Shown: positions 7,281-16,265, counted from the first letter of the stretch. The stretch: 37,575 nucleotides of DNA from Alcaligenaceae bacterium (GCA_030452305.1 JAKDMO010000004.1:1-37575), one strand, 5' to 3'. Numbers and translations are program-made. Notes: generated by a model not told the origin, from the sequence alone.

Positions 7281-8438
7281 TCAGGCCAAGTGCATTCGGA
7301 AGAACGCTGTCAGCTTGTCAAATGGAATCTTGTCCATTTGGTCATAAAGATCAACATGGTCGGCATCAGGCACGATCAGCAATTCCTTGGGATCGGAAGC
7401 CACCTTCATGACATCTTCAGAGTAATAACGCGAATGGGCATTTTCTCCCGCCACCAGCAGAATCGGACGCGGTGAAATCATTTCGATGTTTGCAAACATC
7501 GGGAAACTGAAGAACGACATGGGGGTCGTGGCCGTCCAGGCCGTTGTCGAGTTGATGCTCCTCGGATGGAAACCACGCGGAGTTCTGTAGTAATTGAAAA
7601 AAGCAGCCAAAACCGGCGCTGGATTTGCGGGCAAAACTTCGGGAAGTACACGCTCCCCTTTTACGATATCGCCGTTTTTATCGAACGAAGCTTCGTGATA
7701 GCCCAGTGAATATTTACCACTTTCCGCGTCTATCCAACGCTGCTGACTGAGGTAATCAATAACCTTGTGGCGCTGCTCCATGGTATAGCTATCTTTATGG
7801 CTGCGACTGATGCTGCGGGACATGTCATACATGGAGGTTGTCGCGAGCGCCTTGATCCGTGAGTCACTGGTGGCGGCAGTCAGCGCCATGCCGCTGTAGC
7901 CACAAATACCGATGACACCGATGCGGTTACGATCAACGTTGGGCTGCAGGCCAAGAAAATCCACGGCGGCACTGAAATCCTCGGTGTTGATATCCGGCGA
8001 AGCGACGTTGCGCGGCTGGCCACTGCTTTCCCCCGTATAGGAGGGGTCGAATGCCAGCGTGACGAAACCACGTTCAGCCATGGTTTGCGCATAGAGGCCC
8101 GACGATTGCTCTTTCACCGCGCCGAAGGGGCCGCTGATGGCAATCGCCGCCAGCCTGCCGCTGACGTTCTTCGGCTGGTACAGGTCAGCAGCCAGAGTGA
8201 TACCGTAGCGGTTCTTGAAGGTGACTTTTTTATGTTCAACCTTGTCGCTTTTAGCGAACGTCTTGTCCCACTCGCTGCTTGGAGTCACTTGCGACTGTGC
8301 GAAAACTGGGCTCGTCGCAACCGCCCCAAAGCCCAAAGCAGCGATTCCGGTGCCCGTCATTTTCAGTAAGCTGCGACGGCCCATATCAGCGCTATTTTGA
8401 TGGGCGGTTGCAGTGCCGGCTTCAATGTTCTTAGTCAT
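7281..8438 (-). CDS. Tat-exported alpha/beta hydrolase
   Basis: A 385-residue alpha/beta hydrolase. The N-terminus has a twin-arginine signal: GRRSLLKM at residues 20-27, a hydrophobic stretch, then a cut near VFAQS. This predicts export of the folded enzyme to the periplasm. The mature part has the hydrolase order RYGITLAADLYQP, GPFGAVKEQ, FDPSYTGESSG, the nucleophile-elbow region IGICGYSGMA, the acid-strand region ILLVAGENAHSRYYSEDV, and the final His in VPDADHVDLYD. It resembles YcjY-like and dienelactone-hydrolase-like proteins. The elbow is atypical, and either Cys or Ser could be the nucleophile. It is divergent from a LysR regulator and precedes an MFS exporter, an arrangement suggesting inducible processing and export of some compound. 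Confidence 0.88.
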   Translation of the reverse strand: MTKNIEAGTATAHQNSADMGRRSLLKMTGTGIAALGFGAVATSPVFAQSQVTPSSEWDKTFAKSDKVEHKKVTFKNRYGITLAADLYQPKNVSGRLAAIAISGPFGAVKEQSSGLYAQTMAERGFVTLAFDPSYTGESSGQPRNVASPDINTEDFSAAVDFLGLQPNVDRNRIGVIGICGYSGMALTAATSDSRIKALATTSMYDMSRSISRSHKDSYTMEQRHKVIDYLSQQRWIDAESGKYSLGYHEASFDKNGDIVKGERVLPEVLPANPAPVLAAFFNYYRTPRGFHPRSINSTTAWTATTPMSFFSFPMFANIEMISPRPILLVAGENAHSRYYSEDVMKVASDPKELLIVPDADHVDLYDQMDKIPFDKLTAFFRMHLA

Positions 8439-8477
8439 GATGAGTTCCTTTCAAGGTAAAGGTGAGCGCTTTACATC

Positions 8478-8514
8478 TTGACAAAAAAGAGCGATCTTTA
8501 CTATCTAATAGATA
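8478..8514. promoter_or_regulatory. LysR-type box and promoter elements between hydrolase and lysR
   Basis: The 128-bp divergent spacer contains TATCTAATAGATA (8502-8514), a perfect 13-bp palindrome that fits the LysR T-N11-A rule. A TTGACA hexamer at 8478-8483 lies at promoter distance from it on the plus strand. The palindrome is the best candidate for the binding site of the adjacent LysR protein, controlling both its own gene and the hydrolase/MFS operon. Confidence 0.55.
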
Positions 8515-8566
8515 CTTAAATACTATATAAGACAAACTAATTAATCAACAATGCGAAACTAGCACC

Positions 8567-9472
8567 ATGCTCAAACGCAACCTCAACGATCTTTTGTATT
8601 TTGTGACGGTCGCGCGGGAAGGCAGCTTCACGCGCGCCGCCGCACTGCATGGCGTCACCCAATCGGCGCTCAGCCAAGCGATCAGTGGCCTGGAATCGCG
8701 CCTTGAGATCCGGTTGCTCACACGCACCACGCGCAGCGTATCGCCCACCCCTGCCGGTGAACGCCTGCTGCAGGCTATTGGCCATCGTTTGGATGAGATC
8801 GAGTCGGAATTGGATGTACTGACGGAGATGCGCGAGAAACCAGCGGGCACGGTACGCATCACCTGCGGCGAACATGTCCTGATGACAACGTTGCTGCCCA
8901 AACTCACGCCCCTTTTAAGCGAATATCCTGACATTAACGTCGAATTCGACGTGGACTACGGATTTCGGGATATTGCAGCAGACCGCTTTGATGCAGGCGT
9001 ACGCATGGGCGACACCATCGACAAGGACATGATCGCGGTGCCCATAGGGCCGTCATTGCGTATGGCTGTGGTGGCGTCAGCCGCATATTTTGCCACCCAC
9101 CCCGTTCCAAAAAATCCGCATGACCTAGTGAACCATAACTGCATCAACCACCGTATGCAGACCGGTGGGGGACTTTACGTCTGGAACTTCGAGCGCGGCG
9201 GCAAGCAGTTGAATGTGCGAGTGAACGGGCAGCTCATTTTCAATACATCTCCACCCATGGTGGATGCGGCGCTGGCGGGGCTGGGCATCGCTCTGCTGCC
9301 CGAGGACGAGTTCGCACCGCATATTGAGGAAGGCCGCCTGGTTCGTGTGCTTGAAGACTGGTGCGCTCCGTTTCCTGGATATTATTTGTACTACGCCAGT
9401 CGCCGTCAGCCTTCACCCGCCTTCTCGCTGGTCCTCAACGCACTACGCATGACAAGTCCTGTGTCGCGATGA
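8567..9472 (+). CDS. LysR-family transcriptional regulator
   Basis: A 301-residue LysR regulator. The winged helix-turn-helix is at residues 3-60 (LNDLLYFVTVAREGSFTRAAALHGVTQSALSQAISGLESRL). It is followed by the linker helix and a periplasmic-binding-protein-like effector domain (TVRITCGEHVLMTTLLPKL ... GIALLPEDEFAPHIEEGRLVRVLEDW). It belongs to the DhlR/CrgA-like group common in proteobacteria. It is divergent from the Tat hydrolase/MFS pair with a T-N11-A palindrome between, so it is probably their effector-responsive regulator. The effector is unknown. Confidence 0.92.
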   Translation: MLKRNLNDLLYFVTVAREGSFTRAAALHGVTQSALSQAISGLESRLEIRLLTRTTRSVSPTPAGERLLQAIGHRLDEIESELDVLTEMREKPAGTVRITCGEHVLMTTLLPKLTPLLSEYPDINVEFDVDYGFRDIAADRFDAGVRMGDTIDKDMIAVPIGPSLRMAVVASAAYFATHPVPKNPHDLVNHNCINHRMQTGGGLYVWNFERGGKQLNVRVNGQLIFNTSPPMVDAALAGLGIALLPEDEFAPHIEEGRLVRVLEDWCAPFPGYYLYYASRRQPSPAFSLVLNALRMTSPVSR

Positions 9473-9557
9473 CTGCATATGCGCCCGTATCCAGCCATCC
9501 GGCGCAGCGACCGGCTTTCACCCGGCATTTTTATGAGCCCTCGGCGGTGATGCGAAA

Positions 9558-10235
9558 TCACCTCATCATTACTTCAGCGATCGGGGTGTCGCCGTCATAG
9601 AAGTTCACCGTCTGGCGTACGGCAGCATTCGTTTTGATGACATGCATGATCATTTCGGCGACGTTCTCGCGCGAGGTGACACGTTTGCTGTCCGGCCAGT
9701 CGTTGCCAACGCCTTCGACCAGCGCCACTTTCCCGGTGGCCGGCTCGGTCGTGAGCCGGCCTGGGCCGAGAATCGTGTAGTCCAACATGCTTTCGCGCAG
9801 CTTCGCATCTGCATCGTGTTTGGCCCGGGCGTAGGGATAGAACGAATTCGTGGCGTCGAGTCTATGGATGTCCTCGCCCGCACCCGCATAAGAGACCATG
9901 ATGAAGCGTTTGACCCCGGTCTGGTCGGCAGCCGCCATGGCGCGGGTCGCTGCCTCGTAATCGACGGCATGGGTGCGCTGCGGATTACCGCCGCCGGCAC
10001 CTGCCGAGAATACAACGGCATCGGCGCCGGAAAATACCGATGCCAGCTCATCGACACTGGCGTTTTCGATGTCTAGCACGACGGGATTACCGCCGGCAGT
10101 TCGCACATCGTCGCCATGGTCGGGATTGCGGATAATCGAATCGACCACGTAGTTTGCCGCCCTGAGTTTGCCTGCAGCGAGCAAGCCCACCTTGCCATGC
10201 CCGCCGATGATCACTATACGTTTGGTGTCAGCCAT
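9558..10235 (-). CDS. NAD(P)-binding atypical SDR (NmrA/YwnB-like)
   Basis: A 225-residue Rossmann-fold protein. The dinucleotide-binding motif is GGHGKVGLLAAGKL near the N-terminus (residues 12-25). DADAKLRESMLDYTILGPGRL and the YPYARAKHDAD region (Tyr and Lys) are typical of the SDR_a5/NmrA-like group, which includes oxidoreductases and redox-sensing NAD(P) binders. FSAGAGGGNPQRTHAVDYEAA is also characteristic. It is 52 bp downstream of the EamA transporter gene in the same direction and convergent with lysR. The substrate is unknown. Confidence 0.88.
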   Translation of the reverse strand: MADTKRIVIIGGHGKVGLLAAGKLRAANYVVDSIIRNPDHGDDVRTAGGNPVVLDIENASVDELASVFSGADAVVFSAGAGGGNPQRTHAVDYEAATRAMAAADQTGVKRFIMVSYAGAGEDIHRLDATNSFYPYARAKHDADAKLRESMLDYTILGPGRLTTEPATGKVALVEGVGNDWPDSKRVTSRENVAEMIMHVIKTNAAVRQTVNFYDGDTPIAEVMMR

Positions 10236-10287
10236 GAGTATTGGCTCCTATAAGTTTGGATGAACAGCTATATGTTTGCATGGCGGC

Positions 10288-11151
10288 TCATCTGGCGTAC
10301 TGCTTCGCCCCTGCGACACAAACAACTGCAGCCACCGTCACCACCAGCATCATCCAGCTCACCTTCTCGTGAAGCAGCAGCGCAGCCAGGGCAAACCCCA
10401 TGAAGGGCTGGAGCAACTGGAGTTGCCCAACCGCCGCAATGCCGCCCTGCGCCAAGCCACGATACCAGAACACGAAGCCGAGCAACATGCTGAACAGCGA
10501 AACGTAAGCGAGTCCAATCCACGCGGAAGTGCCTACATGGACAAATGAAGCAGGGAAGGTGAGCAGCGTGATTGGCAACATGATGGGCAGCGAAAGCACC
10601 AGCGCCCAGCTAATAACCTGCCAGCCTCCTAGCGTGCGGGACAAACGCGCGCCTTCCGCATAGCCCAGGCCGCACACGACAACGGCTGCCAGCATCAGCA
10701 AATCGCCTTTCAGCGACCCCTCACCATTGCCCATGAGCGCGTAACCGACAACACAGGCAGCCCCGACGATCGAGAACAGCCAGAATGGCGGACGCGGACG
10801 CTCGCCACCACGAATAACCGCGAAGGCCGCCGTACAAAGTGGTAGCAGTCCCAGGAAAACGATCGAATGGGCGGATGTAATGTGTTGCAAGGCGAACGCC
10901 GTCAACAACGGAAAGCCGATCACACAGCCCAGAGCAGACAGAGCGAGAGACGGCAAATCTGCGGCCTCCGGACGTGGTTGCCGCAGCACGAGCAAAAACG
11001 TCAGACCCAGCACGGTGGCAATGGTTGCACGCGCGCAGGTCAAAAATGTCGGATCAAAGTCTGCGACAGCCACGCGGGTTGCAGGCAGCGATCCTGCAAA
11101 AATTGCCACGCCGATCAAGCCATTGATCCAGCCACCTGCTGTTTTCGCCAT
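10288..11151 (-). CDS. EamA/DMT-family transporter
   Basis: A 287-residue drug/metabolite transporter with two EamA repeats and about ten hydrophobic helices. The first is NGLIGVAIFAGSLPATRVAVADFDPTFLTCARATIA. The second repeat begins near SLKGDLLMLAAVVVCGLGYAEGARLSRTLGG and ends in FMGFALAALLLHEKVSWMMLVVTVAAVVCVAGA, the usual C-terminal EamA block. Family members export amino acids, related metabolites or drugs. It is divergent from a MocR/GntR-aminotransferase regulator, a frequent pairing in which the regulator senses a pyridoxal or amino compound and controls the exporter. Confidence 0.9.
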   Translation of the reverse strand: MAKTAGGWINGLIGVAIFAGSLPATRVAVADFDPTFLTCARATIATVLGLTFLLVLRQPRPEAADLPSLALSALGCVIGFPLLTAFALQHITSAHSIVFLGLLPLCTAAFAVIRGGERPRPPFWLFSIVGAACVVGYALMGNGEGSLKGDLLMLAAVVVCGLGYAEGARLSRTLGGWQVISWALVLSLPIMLPITLLTFPASFVHVGTSAWIGLAYVSLFSMLLGFVFWYRGLAQGGIAAVGQLQLLQPFMGFALAALLLHEKVSWMMLVVTVAAVVCVAGAKQYAR

Positions 11152-11231
11152 CGTAAACTCCTAAGTTGATCGGTCAAGTAGAGCACCGACGGAGCTGGTC
11201 AAACAAGACACAACACAATACAATTCAAAAG

Positions 11232-11261
11232 AACTGTTATGTATTAAAATACAGTACAGTT
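11232..11261. promoter_or_regulatory. Nested inverted repeats in the EamA/MocR divergent promoter
   Basis: AACTGT (11232-11237) and ACAGTT (11256-11261) are exact reverse complements, and inside them lies the dyad GTATT-AA-AATAC (11241-11252). The site is 10 bp upstream of the MocR start codon and overlaps its probable -10 region (TATTAAAAT). This fits an autorepression operator that also serves the EamA gene. The binding is inferred. Confidence 0.5.
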
Positions 11262-11271
11262 GAGAGGGAAA

Positions 11272-12654
11272 ATGAAACGGACCGGCACGCGAATCAAAGC
11301 GGTAATGACGGAAATTCAATCGCGGATTGCCTCGCGCACCTATCTGCCTGGGACTCGCTTGCCGTCCGTACGTGCGCAGGCACGGGCCATGCGGGTTTCG
11401 GTTTCGACCGTAGTGGAAGCCTATGAACGGCTGACGGCCGAAGGGTTCATTGCTTCGCGCCCAGGATCGGGGTTCTATGTAGCCGGGCCGGTCGCTCCGC
11501 TTGCACTGACGCAGCTCGGCCCCAAGCTCGACCGGGAAGTCGATCCGCTGTGGGTGTCACGCCAGTCGCTCGAAACAGACGCCACCGTCCTCAAACCGGG
11601 ATGCGGCTGGCTGCCCTCCACATGGCTGTATGAGGCAGGGATACGCCGCGCCCTACGTGCACTGGCACGGGCTGGCACAGTGGAATTGACCGAGTACGCC
11701 ACACCGCTAGGCCACCCGGCGCTGCGCCAGTTTCTTGCGCGGAGGCTGGCGGGCGCGGGCATTGAGGCGATTCCTGAACAGATCATGCTTACAGAGTCAG
11801 GAACGCAGGCGATCGACCTGATTTGCCGTTTCCTCTTGGAGCCTGGAAACACCGTGCTGGTGGACGATCCTTGCTATTTCAACTTCCATGCCTTGCTCAA
11901 GGCGCATCGCGTGCAGGCCGTGGGCGTGCCCTATACACCGAACGGTCCAGATATGGAGCGGTTCGAGGCAGCACTGCAAGAACACTCCCCCAGGCTCTAT
12001 ATCACCAATTCAGGTATCCACAACCCTACGGGCGCAACGCTTTCCCCTGTGACTGCACACCGGCTTCTGAAACTAGCTGACAGTTCTGATCTAGTGATTG
12101 TCGAGGATGATATTTGGGCGGACTTCGAGATTAACCCTGCCCCAAGGCTGGCTGCCTTTGACGGCCTCTCGCGGGTTATCCAGATTGGCAGCTTTTCGAA
12201 GACCATCTCGGCCTCGCTACGTTGCGGCTATATCGCGGCGCGACGGGATTGGATCGAAAGCCTTGTTGACTTGAAAATCGCCACTGCTTTCGGGGGTGGA
12301 CGGTTGGCCGCCGATGTGGTGCTGATGGCAATGACTGACAGCGGCTACCGCAAGCATATGGAAACGGTGCGATTGCGGCTGGCAACGGAAATGGTAAAAA
12401 CCATAGCTCGACTCGAAGCCCTCGGCATTAAACCTTGGCTGATTCCCCAGGCCGGTATTTACCTTTGGTGCCGACTGCCAGAAGGCATAGATGCCGCCAC
12501 CATTGCACGCTCATGCTTGAAAGATGACGTGGTGCTGGCACCAGGCAATGCTTTCAGCCTGTCATTGAGCGCGGGCAACTTCTTGCGATTCAACGTTGCT
12601 CAATCCACTGATGAGCGGATTTTTGATGTGCTCGCGCGTGCGCTTTCCGCCTAG
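11272..12654 (+). CDS. MocR-type regulator (GntR HTH fused to aminotransferase)
   Basis: A 460-residue chimeric regulator. It has an N-terminal GntR winged helix (about residues 5-70: IKAVMTEIQSRIASRTYLPGTRLPSVRAQARAMRVSVSTVVEAYERLTAEGFIASRPGSGFYV), then a class I aminotransferase-like PLP-binding domain. ITNSGIHNPTGATLSP, IVEDDIWADFE and the PLP-lysine region IGSFSKTISASLRCGYIA are all present, so PLP binding is likely kept. ATG 11272 follows GAGAGGGAAA; the TTG at 11260 given by the track is less likely. It is divergent from an EamA exporter and probably regulates it together with itself. Its C-terminus is intact and ends just before the scar that opens the copper island. Confidence 0.92.
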   Translation: MKRTGTRIKAVMTEIQSRIASRTYLPGTRLPSVRAQARAMRVSVSTVVEAYERLTAEGFIASRPGSGFYVAGPVAPLALTQLGPKLDREVDPLWVSRQSLETDATVLKPGCGWLPSTWLYEAGIRRALRALARAGTVELTEYATPLGHPALRQFLARRLAGAGIEAIPEQIMLTESGTQAIDLICRFLLEPGNTVLVDDPCYFNFHALLKAHRVQAVGVPYTPNGPDMERFEAALQEHSPRLYITNSGIHNPTGATLSPVTAHRLLKLADSSDLVIVEDDIWADFEINPAPRLAAFDGLSRVIQIGSFSKTISASLRCGYIAARRDWIESLVDLKIATAFGGGRLAADVVLMAMTDSGYRKHMETVRLRLATEMVKTIARLEALGIKPWLIPQAGIYLWCRLPEGIDAATIARSCLKDDVVLAPGNAFSLSLSAGNFLRFNVAQSTDERIFDVLARALSA

Positions 12655-12930
12655 CAAAGCGTGACTCAGCCATGTATCCGCTTTTCGACCACAAATATGC
12701 CCCATACCTATCGCGGAGTCGTAGACCGGCTCGGTGACGGTGCCGATTACGTCGCCCGGAAGATCGGACTTGATGCCAGTGACCAGGGCGGCAGCGATGA
12801 CCGTCCCAGCCATGACTTGATATGGCGAGGCGGGCAATTGCAGGTTGCCGGAATTACGGGTTTCAGCAGTACCAGATTGCAGGAACGCCTCTTTCTGGTC
12901 TTGCCGGTTCTGTGCTGCGGTAGGGTCGGT
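12655..12930 (-). pseudogene. trbI: Fragment of conjugal transfer gene trbI
   Basis: Within ORF 12562-13080 (minus), residues about 51-126 (DPTAAQNRQDQKEAFLQSG ... LPASPYQVMAGTVIAAALVTGIKSDLPGDVIGTVTEPVYDSA) match the middle of TrbI/VirB10, the channel protein of a type IV conjugation machine. The start of TrbI is missing and replaced by an IS3-type orfA 5' end. The match stops near 12705, after which the frame is unrelated and runs into the antisense of the MocR gene. It is a relic and has no function. It points to an ICE or plasmid with a Trb-type transfer system as the source of the neighbouring region. The exact right limit of homology needs alignment. Confidence 0.75.
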
Positions 12931-13080
12931 GGGCAGGTCGCCGTTTTGCTGAAACTCCCGGTACCAGCCCTTGAGTGAAATCTTTGTCGGATAACCCAAC
13001 TGGCGCAGCGTGACACTCATGCGTTTGCCGAGTTTGATATAAAGCTTGACCGCCCTAATCCGGTCCTCATACGAGTACAT
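12931..13080 (-). pseudogene. IS3-family transposase orfA, 5' fragment
   Basis: Residues 1-50 of the minus-strand ORF from ATG 13080 (MYSYEDRIRAVKLYIKLGKRMSVTLRQLGYPTKISLKGWYREFQQNGDLP) are the start of an IS3-family OrfA, a helix-turn-helix protein. The rest of orfA and all of orfB are lost; the frame continues directly into trbI sequence. The upstream bases 13081-13110 read on the minus strand as AAACTTGGACTACTTTGGAG, as found near one end of many IS3-family elements. It is a broken insertion sequence marking a recombination point. Confidence 0.75.
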
Positions 13081-13474
13081 GCACTACCTCCAAAGTAGTC
13101 CAAGTTTTTGTCCGCACCCCCAGTGGCTCACATTTCAATTGCGCTTGACAAGATCGAGGAGACCCTACGACTCGAAAAGAGGTGGCTGGTGTGAACGAAT
13201 CAGCAACGTGTCAACTTAGGCTGTGTCTGAGACCACTGAGGCCGCTCGGGCCGCTATAAACGCTTATCTCGGAGTGCCCGATCTATCCGCAGGTAGTTAA
13301 TAGACGAATCGCTCAGAGATGACAAAAATGTAATGTGCCACGCTCTGAATTAAAGACTGAGAACGGGTTGGTATGTGGCATGATGGAATCTGCTCCCGAT
13401 TTCCCTGGGCTCGAAGAATATCTGCACCGTACATGGGCTGGACTCGCGGTCGCTTTCTGGAAGGTTTTATCGCC
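13081..13474. other. Non-coding stretch: IS end remnant and copper promoter region
   Basis: This 394-bp gap contains the IS3-like end (about 13081-13115), then about 200 bp I cannot assign to any gene, then a cop box (13319-13334). The 140 bp between the box and the ATPase start are open in two frames but show no recognisable domain. The ATPase promoter must lie here. Confidence 0.5.
13319..13334 (+). promoter_or_regulatory. CopR/CusR-type cop box upstream of the copper ATPase
   Basis: ATGACAAAAATGTAAT has the same 16-bp layout as the perfect box in front of copR (ATTACAA-TT-TTGTAAT), with arms ATGACA and TGTAAT. It lies about 140 bp upstream of the ATPase start codon. Control by the CopRS system in this window is inferred. 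Confidence 0.55.
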
Positions 13475-15811
13475 ATGGCGCAGAACAAATCTGAACATCC
13501 TCACCAGCACAACACGGAACGCGCGGACCCCAACTGCCAACTCACCGATCCCGTGTGCGGAATGCAGGTAACGAAAGGCTCTCCACATCACCTTGAGCGT
13601 GCAGGCAAGCCTTTCTACTTTTGCAGTGTAAAGTGCTTGGAAACCTTCAAGCGTGATCCTGAGAAATTCACCGCTCAGCACAATAAAAACGAAGTAGCTG
13701 TCAAGCAAGCGGCTCCTGGCACAATTTACACCTGTCCGATGCACCCCGAGATTCGACAGGATCATCCGGGAAGCTGTCCGAAATGTGGCATGGCGCTCGA
13801 GCCCCTGATGCCGAGCCTGGAAGACGATAATCCCGAGCTGAAAAATTTCACCCGACGGTTCTGGTGGACGCTGCCCTTCACCATCGTTGTCACAGTGCTC
13901 GCCATGTTCGGCCATCAATTGGGCTGGTTCAGCATGACCGCCCAAACCTGGATTGAACTGGTCTTATCGATACCAGTAGTGCTGTGGGCAGGCCAGCCCT
14001 TTTTTGTACGGGGTTGGCAGTCGGTAATCAATCGCAGCCCCAATATGTGGACGCTCATTGGTCTGGGTACAGCCGCTGCATTCATCTATAGCGTTGTGGC
14101 CACGGTGGCGCCAGGGGTTTTTCCAGAAACCTTCATGTCCATGGGCCGGATCGCCGTCTACTTTGAAGCTGCGGTCGTGATCATCTCGCTGACGCTCTTT
14201 GGTCAAATTCTCGAGCTTCGGGCCCGTTCACAGACATCAGCTGCCATCAGATCGCTGCTTGGGCTAGCTCCCAAAACGGCGCGCCGTATCAACGCGGATG
14301 GTACGGAGGAAGACGTACCCCTGACTCATGTCCACGAGGGCGATCGCTTGCGTGTGCGCCCTGGGGAGAAAGTGCCAGTTGACGGAATCGTCGAAGATGG
14401 CGCCAGCTCCCTGGACGAGTCCATGCTCACAGGGGAACCCCTTCCCGTCAGCAAGTGCCCAGGCGACAAGGTGATCGGCGCGACAATGAATACCTCTGGC
14501 ACTCTGGTGATCCGCGCCGAGAAGGTCGGTTCAGCCACGGTGCTATCCCAGATTGTGCAACTCGTCGCCCAAGCGCAGCGCTCGCGTGCGCCCATGCAAA
14601 GGATGGCCGATCATGTGGCCGGCTACTTTGTGATGGCCGTCGTCGGAATCGCAATTATCACGCTGATTGTCTGGGGCCTTTTCGGCCCTCAACCGAGCTG
14701 GGTATACGGCTTGATCAACGCTGTCGCCGTGCTGATCATTGCTTGCCCTTGCGCACTGGGCCTGGCCACGCCCATGTCAATCATGGTGGCAACCGGACGC
14801 GGCGCCACGCAAGGCGTGCTGTTTCGCGACGCGGCGGCTATCGAGAATTTTCGCAAGGTCGACACTCTCATCGTTGATAAGACAGGCACCTTGACGGAAG
14901 GGCGGCCTGCGTTCGAGCAAGCCATCCCCACTGGCGGCATGGACGCCGACGAAGTGCTGCGCCTGGCGGCAAGTCTTGATCAGGGCAGCGAGCATCCGCT
15001 GGCAGACGCCATTGTCAACGCGGCACGCGAACGAGGTTTGATCCTCGGTGCCGTCAGTGACTTCGAATCGGGTAGTGGTATTGGGGTGCGTGGCCAGGTC
15101 GAAGGAAAACGCCTTGCCTTAGGCAACACCGCCCTGATGGATCAAGAAAACATTGACGTTACGATCATGGCAAGTTCTGCCGAGTCGTTACGCACAAAGG
15201 GTGCGAGCATCATGTATTTAGCGGCAGACGGCCGATTGACAGGCCTGCTAGCCGTCTCTGATCCGATCAAGAAAAGTACGCCCGAAGCCGTGAAGGATCT
15301 AAAGGAGGCTGGCATCCGCGTCATCATGGCAACAGGCGACGGCGTTTCGACGGCTAAAGCTGTGGCGGAACAACTCGGTATAGACGAGATTCATGGTGAA
15401 GTGAAACCGGCCGACAAGCTTGATCTTGTCAGCAAACTGCAGGCCGGAGGTCGAATCGTTGCAATGGCAGGCGACGGTATCAATGACGCTCCTGCCCTAG
15501 CCAAAGCGGATGTTGGTATTGCAATGGGTACCGGCACGGACGTGGCCATGAACAGCGCGCAGGTCACCCTAGTCAAGGGGGATTTACGTGGCATTTCGGT
15601 TGCGCGCCACTTGTCCGATCAGACGATAGCAAACATGAAGCAGAACCTGGGTTTTGCGTTCGTTTACAACGCCCTGGGCGTGCCGCTGGCTGCCGGGGTC
15701 TTGTATCCATTTGTGGGCCTCTTACTCTCGCCCATGTTCGCGGCATTGGCGATGAGTCTGAGCTCGGCTTCGGTGGTTTTCAACGCCCTTAGACTGCGCA
15801 AGTCGGTATAA
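13475..15811 (+). CDS. P1B-type copper-exporting ATPase with YHS and Cys-rich metal-binding N-terminus
   Basis: A 778-residue inner-membrane Cu(I) pump from ATG 13475 ([12 protein letters not shown]); the track's extra 34 residues are unlike the family. The N-terminus has a His-rich lead, a YHS domain ([11 protein letters not shown]...[12 protein letters not shown]) and a heavy-metal-binding motif (YTCPMHPEI...CPKCGMAL) instead of an HMA domain. Catalytic parts are complete: MLTGEP, the membrane CPCALG motif (about 424), phosphorylation site DKTGTLT (Asp468), SEHPLAD, and [29 protein letters not shown] in the last helix is the copper-site MxxSS motif. It resembles CopF/SilP-like pumps. It stands alone on the plus strand, behind an IS scar and a cop box, and is convergent with the cop operon. 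Confidence 0.95.
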   Translation: MAQNKSEHPHQHNTERADPNCQLTDPVCGMQVTKGSPHHLERAGKPFYFCSVKCLETFKRDPEKFTAQHNKNEVAVKQAAPGTIYTCPMHPEIRQDHPGSCPKCGMALEPLMPSLEDDNPELKNFTRRFWWTLPFTIVVTVLAMFGHQLGWFSMTAQTWIELVLSIPVVLWAGQPFFVRGWQSVINRSPNMWTLIGLGTAAAFIYSVVATVAPGVFPETFMSMGRIAVYFEAAVVIISLTLFGQILELRARSQTSAAIRSLLGLAPKTARRINADGTEEDVPLTHVHEGDRLRVRPGEKVPVDGIVEDGASSLDESMLTGEPLPVSKCPGDKVIGATMNTSGTLVIRAEKVGSATVLSQIVQLVAQAQRSRAPMQRMADHVAGYFVMAVVGIAIITLIVWGLFGPQPSWVYGLINAVAVLIIACPCALGLATPMSIMVATGRGATQGVLFRDAAAIENFRKVDTLIVDKTGTLTEGRPAFEQAIPTGGMDADEVLRLAASLDQGSEHPLADAIVNAARERGLILGAVSDFESGSGIGVRGQVEGKRLALGNTALMDQENIDVTIMASSAESLRTKGASIMYLAADGRLTGLLAVSDPIKKSTPEAVKDLKEAGIRVIMATGDGVSTAKAVAEQLGIDEIHGEVKPADKLDLVSKLQAGGRIVAMAGDGINDAPALAKADVGIAMGTGTDVAMNSAQVTLVKGDLRGISVARHLSDQTIANMKQNLGFAFVYNALGVPLAAGVLYPFVGLLLSPMFAALAMSLSSASVVFNALRLRKSV

Positions 15812-15848
15812 GGCACAGGACCCGGTATGCCTGTCGCTTTGAGAAGGG

Positions 15849-16265
15849 TTAGTCCCTGGAAAACGGCTTGCCGGCGAAGTCCACCGTAATTAAATTGCCA
15901 TCCAGTTCGCCCATGCCTGGCGCATTCAATGGCATGCCGGGCGCCGATACGCCCTTCACCGACGAGTCGGCGAGCAATTTGTTGACGGCATTGGCCGGTA
16001 CGTGCCCTTCTATGATTTGACCGGTGGCCTGGACCACGCCGGTATGGCATGAACCAAGCTGCGATGGCACCCCGAGTTTCTGCTTCACCGAAGCCATGTC
16101 GGCCGTTTTGATGGCCGTAACGTCAAAGCCAGACTCGCGCATATGCTCGACCCAACCGGTGCAGCAGCCGCAATTAGGATCCTGGTATACGGTGATCGCC
16201 GTGCCGGAAGCATGTGCAAAGGAAGATGCGGCCATTAAAGCAGCCGAAGCCAGCCATAATTTCAT
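15849..16265 (-). CDS. DUF411 periplasmic metal-binding protein
   Basis: A 138-residue exported protein from ATG 16265. It has a Sec signal (MKLWLASAALMAASSFAHA, cut near HASG), then the DUF411 thioredoxin-like fold with the metal-binding motif DPNCGCCTGWVEHM. A second conserved block is GSCHTGVV, and the end is GMGELDGNLITVDF. DUF411 proteins are found in copper- and cobalt-resistance clusters and are thought to bind copper. It is the last gene of the copA-copB-cupredoxin-cytochrome c run, separated from the cytochrome gene by 71 bp. Its exact role is unknown. Confidence 0.88.
   Translation of the reverse strand: MKLWLASAALMAASSFAHASGTAITVYQDPNCGCCTGWVEHMRESGFDVTAIKTADMASVKQKLGVPSQLGSCHTGVVQATGQIIEGHVPANAVNKLLADSSVKGVSAPGMPLNAPGMGELDGNLITVDFAGKPFSRD

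Noticed and set aside
12562-12702. C-terminal part of the orfA-trbI ORF as a gene
   Set aside because: It is antisense to the end of the MocR gene and matches nothing; it is only read-through of an open frame.
13335-13571. ORF upstream of and overlapping the copper ATPase
   Set aside because: It runs into the ATPase in another frame, shows no family resemblance, and the ATPase start with YHS domain explains the region.
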